From: Lachnospiraceae bacterium
GTDB lineage: Bacteria; Bacillota; Clostridia; Lachnospirales; Lachnospiraceae
Assembly: GCA_900752065.1 (NCBI GenBank)
Contig: CAADTT010000046.1
Coordinates: 1 to 20,913, forward strand
Direction: 5' to 3'
Length of the DNA stretch: 20,913 nucleotides
In this document: one piece after another, positions 16,926-20,913 of the stretch
Layout: each line of letters opens with the position of its first letter
Position numbering within the stretch: the stretch's first letter is position 1
Made by a program: the position numbers and the translations under genes
Notes under the pieces: generated by a model
The model's database searches: none
Seen by the model: the letters and a program-made list of their open reading frames with translations, nothing else
What the model was told of the DNA's origin: nothing

Positions 16926-19754
16926 TTAGCGAGGAACCTCTACCATAGTATATGCTTCTACCACATCCAGCTCCTGCAGATCATTAAATTTCTCAAATAC
17001 CAGACCGCACTCGTAGCCTGCCCTTACTTCTTTCACATCATCCTTGAAGCGTTTCAGAGATGCCAGGCTGCCTTCATAGATCTGTTTTCCTTCTCTTGTA
17101 ATACGCACAGAACAGTTTCTCTGGAAGACACCATCCAGCACATAGGATCCTGCGATCGTACCGACACCGGATGCCTTGAAGGTCTGACGCACCTCTGCAT
17201 GGCCGATGATCTTCTCCTCAAATACCGGATCCAACATTCCCTTCATCGCTCTTTCCACATCGGCGATCGCATCATAGATGACGCGGTACAGCCGCACATC
17301 CACGCCCTCGCGCTCTGCGGTAGCCTTTGCCGTAGCGTCCGGACGTACATTAAAGCCAATGATGATCGCATTTGACGCACTTGCCAGGCTGACATCCGAT
17401 TCATTGATCGCACCTACACCGCCGTGGATGATCTTGACAACCACTTCCTCGTTGGACAGTTTGAGAAGACTCTGCTTCACAGCCTCCACTGATCCCTGCA
17501 CATCTGCTTTTACGATCAGGTCAAGCTCTTTTAAGTTTCCTTCTTTGATCTGGTCAAAAATATCATTTAAGGACAATGACTTTGACTTCGTCTCCTCAAG
17601 CAGCTTTTCTCGGCCCTGGCTGATAAAGGTTTCCGCGAAGCTTCTTGCCTCTTTTTCATTTGCAGTAGCCACAAGAACCTCCCCGGCATTCGGCACATCA
17701 GAAAGTCCCAGGATCTCCACAGGTGTAGACGGGCCGGCTTCCTTCACGCGTCTTCCCTTGTCATCCATCATGGCACGCACTTTACCGTAACAGGATCCTG
17801 CTGCTACCGGATCCCCCACATGCAGGACACCCTTCTGTACCAGTACTGTCGCCACCGGGCCTTTTCCTTTATCCAGCTCTGCCTCGATGATCAAACCTCT
17901 CGCTGCACGGTTCGGATTTGCCTTCAGTTCACTGACTTCCGCCGTCAGCAGAATCATCTCCAGCAGCGTATCGATTCCCTCGTGAGTATGCGCGGATACC
18001 GGTACGAAGATCGTGCTCCCGCCCCAGTCCTCGGGAACAAGCTCATACTCTGCCAGCTCCTGTTTTACGCGTTCTATATTCGCACTTGGCTTATCAATTT
18101 TATTGATCGCCACGATAATCTCCGTTCCCGCAGCCTTCGCATGATTGATCGCCTCCACAGTCTGAGGCATCACGCCGTCGTCAGCCGCTACCACCAGGAT
18201 CGCGATATCCGTAGCGTTTGCACCTCTCATACGCATAGCAGTAAACGCCTCATGTCCGGGCGTATCCAGAAACGTGATCTTTTCTCCATTGATGCTCACC
18301 ACATAGGCGCCGATATGCTGCGTAATACCACCGGCCTCTTTTGCGATCACATGAGTATTCCGGATCGCGTCGAGCAGAGAAGTTTTTCCATGATCAACAT
18401 GACCCATGACACAGACAACCGGCGGTCTGGGCACCATCTTGGACTCATCCTCTTCTCCTTCCTTGAGAAGCTCCTCGATCACGTCCACCTTCTCCTCCGG
18501 CTCTGCGATACAGTTATATTCCATTGCGATCTCTTCTGCCTTATCATAATCGATCTCATGGTTTACCGTTACCATAACGCCTTCCAGGAACAGCTTTTTA
18601 ATGATCGTGGACGCAGGTATCTTCATTTTTTCCGCCAGTTCTCCGATCGTCAGCTTCTCCGGCAGAATAATCGTCTTGATCTCATCCTCTTTCTTCTCCT
18701 GCGGAGCCGGTTTTACCGGAGGCTTAATATTATTCTTTCCGCCGCGTCCATTATTATTCTTCTGATTCGGACGGTTTCCACCCTGGGAGCGGCCGCCGCT
18801 CTTCTCGAAGCGCTCAAACTTATCCACACGCTCCTGCTTTACCTTGTCGGTTCTCGTTCTTGATTCCTTTGTCAGCGGCTTGATCTCCATCGGTGCCTGC
18901 GGAATTGCCTGAGAACGTCCGCCCTGGGAGCGGCGGTCACCCTGCGGTCTGTTTCCGCCCTGACCCTGGCCTCTCCTGTCGCCTGTATAGCCTCCGCCCT
19001 GGCCCTGTGTTCTTCTGTCACCCTGCGGCCTGTTTCCTCTCTGGCCCTGGCCTCTTCTGTCGCCCTGCGGTCTGTTCCCGCCCTGGCCCTGTGTTCTTCT
19101 GTCGCCCTGCGGCCTGTTTCCGCCCTGGCCCTGGCCTCTTCTGTCGCCCTGCGGCCTGTTCCCGCCCTGGCTTCTGCCCTGCTGACCATCCTGGGATCTT
19201 CCCTGATTTTTATTCTGCTGCTGTCTCGGCTGCTGGTTTCTTGCCGGCTGCTCACTCTGAATTTTTACACTCTGTGTATCCTTCGGCTGCTGGCCATCCT
19301 GCGGTCTCACCATTCTTGGCTTCTGGCTTTCCTGAGGTCTTGCCGTTCTTGGCTGCTGGCCGTCCTGTGGTTTCGCCATCCTTGGCTGCTGACCATCCTG
19401 CGGCCTTGCCGTTCTTGGCTGCTGGCCATCCTGTGGTCTTGCCGTTCTTGGCTGCTGGCCATCCTGTGTACGCGGTCCTCTTCCCTGCGGACGTCCGCCC
19501 TGCCTCTGTCCTGGTCTTCCCATTCCCGTTCTGCTGTTCTGCGGATGGAAAACCTGCGTAATATTTTTCTTCTTCGGCATTGCCTCTGGCTTTTCTGTTT
19601 TTTCAAATTCCTTCTTTACTAATTCAATCTGCTCGTTCTCTATCGAACTCATATGACTTTTTACCTCTATTCCCTTTTCCGCCAAAAAGTTAAGGATCTC
19701 TTTATTTTCCTTTCCCAACTCTTTCGCTAATTCATGAACTCTGATTTTCGACAT
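16926..19754 (-). CDS. infB: Translation initiation factor IF-2
   Basis: 942 residues. An IF2_N domain (1-50) is followed by a very long low-complexity linker (about 75-350) rich in R, Q, G and P, with two repeat arrays. A second IF2_N domain is at about 363-415. The GTPase domain then has GHVDHGKT at 451-458, DTPGH at 497-501 and NKID at 551-554. Domains II, III and the C-terminal fMet-tRNA-binding domain complete the protein. It brings initiator tRNA to the 30S subunit and promotes subunit joining. The ATG at 19754 follows GGAGG by 8 nt. The core is well conserved; the linker is longer and more repetitive than in well-studied species. It is between ylxQ and rbfA in the usual nusA operon order. 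Confidence 0.98.
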   Translation of the reverse strand: MSKIRVHELAKELGKENKEILNFLAEKGIEVKSHMSSIENEQIELVKKEFEKTEKPEAMPKKKNITQVFHPQNSRTGMGRPGQRQGGRPQGRGPRTQDGQQPRTARPQDGQQPRTARPQDGQQPRMAKPQDGQQPRTARPQESQKPRMVRPQDGQQPKDTQSVKIQSEQPARNQQPRQQQNKNQGRSQDGQQGRSQGGNRPQGDRRGQGQGGNRPQGDRRTQGQGGNRPQGDRRGQGQRGNRPQGDRRTQGQGGGYTGDRRGQGQGGNRPQGDRRSQGGRSQAIPQAPMEIKPLTKESRTRTDKVKQERVDKFERFEKSGGRSQGGNRPNQKNNNGRGGKNNIKPPVKPAPQEKKEDEIKTIILPEKLTIGELAEKMKIPASTIIKKLFLEGVMVTVNHEIDYDKAEEIAMEYNCIAEPEEKVDVIEELLKEGEEDESKMVPRPPVVCVMGHVDHGKTSLLDAIRNTHVIAKEAGGITQHIGAYVVSINGEKITFLDTPGHEAFTAMRMRGANATDIAILVVAADDGVMPQTVEAINHAKAAGTEIIVAINKIDKPSANIERVKQELAEYELVPEDWGGSTIFVPVSAHTHEGIDTLLEMILLTAEVSELKANPNRAARGLIIEAELDKGKGPVATVLVQKGVLHVGDPVAAGSCYGKVRAMMDDKGRRVKEAGPSTPVEILGLSDVPNAGEVLVATANEKEARSFAETFISQGREKLLEETKSKSLSLNDIFDQIKEGNLKELDLIVKADVQGSVEAVKQSLLKLSNEEVVVKIIHGGVGAINESDVSLASASNAIIIGFNVRPDATAKATAEREGVDVRLYRVIYDAIADVERAMKGMLDPVFEEKIIGHAEVRQTFKASGVGTIAGSYVLDGVFQRNCSVRITREGKQIYEGSLASLKRFKDDVKEVRAGYECGLVFEKFNDLQELDVVEAYTMVEVPR
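18912..19175 (-). repeat. 42-bp tandem repeat array inside infB
   Basis: About six imperfect copies of a 14-residue unit, GGNRPQGDRRGQGQ, cover IF-2 residues 194-281. Third and fifth positions alternate (RRGQGQ or RRTQGQ), and one copy is altered (GGGYTGDRR). The DNA repeats closely, so copy number could change by slippage or recombination. Confidence 0.85.
19284..19466 (-). repeat. 33-bp tandem repeat array inside infB
   Basis: About five to six imperfect copies of the 11-residue unit QDGQQPRTARP cover IF-2 residues 97-157, with variants PRMAKP, PRMVRP and QESQK. It is separate from the 42-bp array and different in unit length. Confidence 0.85.
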
Positions 19755-19802
19755 ATTGACTACCTCCGTTCTGCTGTTTATCCCTACAAGCCGTAAACTA
19801 CT

Positions 19803-20129
19803 TTAGCCATCCGGATTTTCATTTTCAAGCTGTTTTTTCAGCGCATTTCCAAGTCCCGCATCAAGAACCGCAAGCGATGCACGGAACTCTTTTCCCATGG
19901 CTTTTCCCAGCGCCTCCTTCGTCCCAAAGAAATAAATCGGGACTTTATAATATTCACACATATTCCGAAACTTCTTTTTTGTATTATCCGAAGCTTCCTC
20001 AGAAACAATGACCAGATCCGCTTCGCCGGATTTCACGGCTTTCTCTGTAGAAAATTCACCGCTTACTGTCCTGCCTGCCTTTGTTGCCAGCCCGACCAGA
20101 GATAACACCCTATTCTGTCTCAATCGCAT
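19803..20129 (-). CDS. ylxQ: L7Ae-family RNA-binding protein YlxQ
   Basis: 108 residues. It shows the L7Ae/L30e pattern: VLSLVGLATKAGRTVSGEFSTEKAVKSGEADLVIVSEEASDNTKKKF, then VPIYFFGTKEALGKAMGKEFRASLAVLD. Members bind kink-turn RNA; the role of YlxQ is not settled. The ATG at 20129 overlaps the rnpM end by 20 bp. AAGGAG lies only about 4 nt before the ATG and 10 nt before a TTG two codons later, so the true start may be the TTG at 20123. It is followed after 48 nt by infB. Confidence 0.92.
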   Translation of the reverse strand: MRLRQNRVLSLVGLATKAGRTVSGEFSTEKAVKSGEADLVIVSEEASDNTKKKFRNMCEYYKVPIYFFGTKEALGKAMGKEFRASLAVLDAGLGNALKKQLENENPDG

Positions 20130-20388
20130 CGATCTCCTTCTTTAAGCTTTCATACACTTCCTGCGGAATGTTCATTTTCAATGACCTTTCCAAAGCTCTG
20201 CTCTTAACTGCCTTTGCAAAACATTCCCTGGAAAAACAAATGTATGCGCCCCTGCCGTTTTTCTTTCCTGTGGTATCTAAAACAACTTCTTCATCTGTTG
20301 TTTTCAGGATCCGCATCATTTCTTTTTTATTTTTCATTTCCTGACACCCAATGCATTTGCGCATCGGAACTTTTCTTGCCTGCCCCAT
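20110..20388 (-). CDS. rnpM: RnpM/YlxR RNA-binding protein (DUF448)
   Basis: 92 residues. It has the family signature MRKCIGCQEMKNKKEMMRILKT and GRGAYICFSRECFAKAVKSRALERSL; the two conserved cysteine pairs are partly kept (C12, C15 and later C51, C56). YlxR of Bacillus subtilis binds RNase P RNA and modulates its activity, hence the name RnpM. The ATG at 20388 has AGGAG 6 nt upstream, spanning the nusA stop, and the gap to nusA is only 3 nt. It is co-transcribed with nusA and ylxQ. Confidence 0.94.
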   Translation of the reverse strand: MGQARKVPMRKCIGCQEMKNKKEMMRILKTTDEEVVLDTTGKKNGRGAYICFSRECFAKAVKSRALERSLKMNIPQEVYESLKKEIDAIETE

Positions 20389-20391
20389 GAA

Positions 20392-20913
20392 TTACTCCTG
20401 ATTCTCTCCGTCAAATGATTCTTCATCTGCCGGATATGTTTCACCGTATCCTTCTTCCGCCGGATACTCATCCTCATATTCCTCTGTCACCGGATACTCC
20501 TCTTCGTATCCGTCCTCATAAGCATCCTCGTATCCGTCCTCATAATCCTCTTCCAGATAGTAATCATCAAAATCCCCGGATTCTCTCGCCTGTGTCTCGC
20601 TCTTGATATCAATCTTAAATCCTGTCATCCTTGCAGCCAGTCTCGCATTTTGTCCTTCTTTTCCGATTGCCAGAGAGAGCTGATAATCCGGCACCACAAC
20701 CTTCGCCGTCTTCTCATCATCATCAGCGATAACAGAAATTACCTTTGCCGGGCTTAAAGCATTTTCAATCAGGATCGCTGCATTTTCACTCCAGTTGAGA
20801 ATATCGATTTTCTCTCCCCTCAACTCCTCCACGATGGCATTGACTCTGGACCCGTTCATACCCACGCAGGCGCCTACCGGATCTACGTCCGGGTTATTTG
20901 ACCAGACAGCCAT
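20392..20913 (-). CDS. nusA: Transcription termination/antitermination factor NusA (C-terminal part)
   Basis: The window ends inside the gene, so the N-terminal RNA-polymerase-binding and S1 domains lie outside; the ATG at the very edge is internal, not the start. What is visible is the end of KH1 (DPVGACVGMNGSRVNAIVEELRGEKIDILNW) and KH2 (VVVPDYQLSLAIGKEGQNARLAARMTGFKIDI). A tail of about 60 residues follows, made largely of D, E, Y and G (EDYEDGYEDAYEDGYEEEYP...). NusA modulates pausing, termination and antitermination. The acidic tyrosine-rich tail is not part of the core fold and resembles a lineage-specific extension. Confidence 0.96.
   Translation of the reverse strand: MAVWSNNPDVDPVGACVGMNGSRVNAIVEELRGEKIDILNWSENAAILIENALSPAKVISVIADDDEKTAKVVVPDYQLSLAIGKEGQNARLAARMTGFKIDIKSETQARESGDFDDYYLEEDYEDGYEDAYEDGYEEEYPVTEEYEDEYPAEEGYGETYPADEESFDGENQE
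20413..20560 (-). repeat. Low-complexity repeats encoding the acidic NusA tail
   Basis: Short imperfect repeats of an ED-GY-ED or EY-P-EE kind (GAGGACGGATACGAGGA units) encode residues of about 117-168 of the visible NusA fragment. They look like products of replication slippage and could vary between strains. Confidence 0.6.

Noticed and set aside
17820..18863. Plus-strand open frame of 347 codons
   Set aside because: Exact antisense of the conserved GTPase region of infB; its translation has no domain pattern.
18912..19466. CRISPR-like regular repeats
   Set aside because: The repeats are in frame, imperfect, without unique spacers, and encode a continuous low-complexity part of IF-2.
18893..19561. 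Long plus-strand open frame of 222 codons opposite infB
   Set aside because: It is the antisense reading of the repeat arrays in infB; G/C-rich repeats keep several frames open. No ribosome-binding site and no family resemblance.
1..20913. tRNA, rRNA, intact insertion sequences or phage genes
   Set aside because: Looked for cloverleaf ends, rRNA motifs, transposase and integrase motifs on both strands by eye; none were recognised.

Overview
The window looks like chromosomal DNA of a Lachnospiraceae-type Firmicute (Clostridia). Supporting signs are the gene order nusA-rnpM(ylxR)-ylxQ-infB-rbfA-nrnA-truB-ribF-rpsO-pnp, purine-rich AGGAGG ribosome-binding sites, a T-box leader, an anaerobic ribonucleotide reductase activase, and LytTR/DUF3021 and KTR accessory proteins typical of gut Firmicutes. 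Every gene I can support lies on the minus strand, so transcription runs from high to low coordinates. I could not run a database search; family calls rest on motifs read from the translations. REGION A (20913-10580) is the conserved gene-expression block. It holds the 3' part of nusA (5' end outside the window), rnpM/ylxR, ylxQ, infB, rbfA, nrnA, truB, ribF and a small DUF3592-like membrane protein, tightly packed with several start/stop overlaps. rpsO follows with its own strong promoter and terminator, then pnp. These genes serve transcription elongation and antitermination, RNase P modulation, translation initiation, 30S maturation, nanoRNA/pAp turnover, tRNA pseudouridylation, flavin cofactor synthesis and RNA decay. 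REGION B (10579-7440) is a promoter, a complete tryptophan-type T-box leader (specifier UGG, antiterminator and a perfectly palindromic terminator) and a three-gene ABC importer: lipoprotein, permease, ATPase. The T-box argues for a TrpXYZ-type tryptophan importer made when tRNA-Trp is uncharged. REGION C (7420-6229) is nrdG-dut. Its promoter is followed by two NrdR-box-like sites exactly 31 bp apart, so a class III reductase activase and a dUTPase appear to be under dNTP-responsive control. REGION D (6189-3532) holds a secreted FN3 + NlpC/P60-like hydrolase, whose PE/T-rich tail is cut off by a one-base frameshift, and a two-gene operon of an SPFH/band-7 membrane protein and a ribbon-helix-helix (Arc-like) regulator. 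The operon promoter carries two 8-bp palindromes spaced 11 bp, the geometry expected of a ribbon-helix-helix operator. I regard this as the best candidate for an undescribed self-regulated module. REGION E (3514-2010) is the wreck of a response regulator / sensor kinase / ABC ATPase detoxification cassette. The regulator lacks its receiver, the kinase has collapsed to a membrane segment plus a piece of its ATPase domain, and the ATPase has two one-base frameshifts and stops at Walker B. Next come about 350 bp with no recognisable gene. REGION F (2009-111) is an accessory group: a TetR-family regulator, a LytTR-type DNA-binding protein, a DUF3021 membrane protein and a KTR zinc-ribbon protein, the last three translationally linked and closed by a terminator that overlaps the final codons. 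Between the TetR gene and the LytTR gene is a promoter with a 7-bp direct repeat of 20-bp period, a likely LytTR site.
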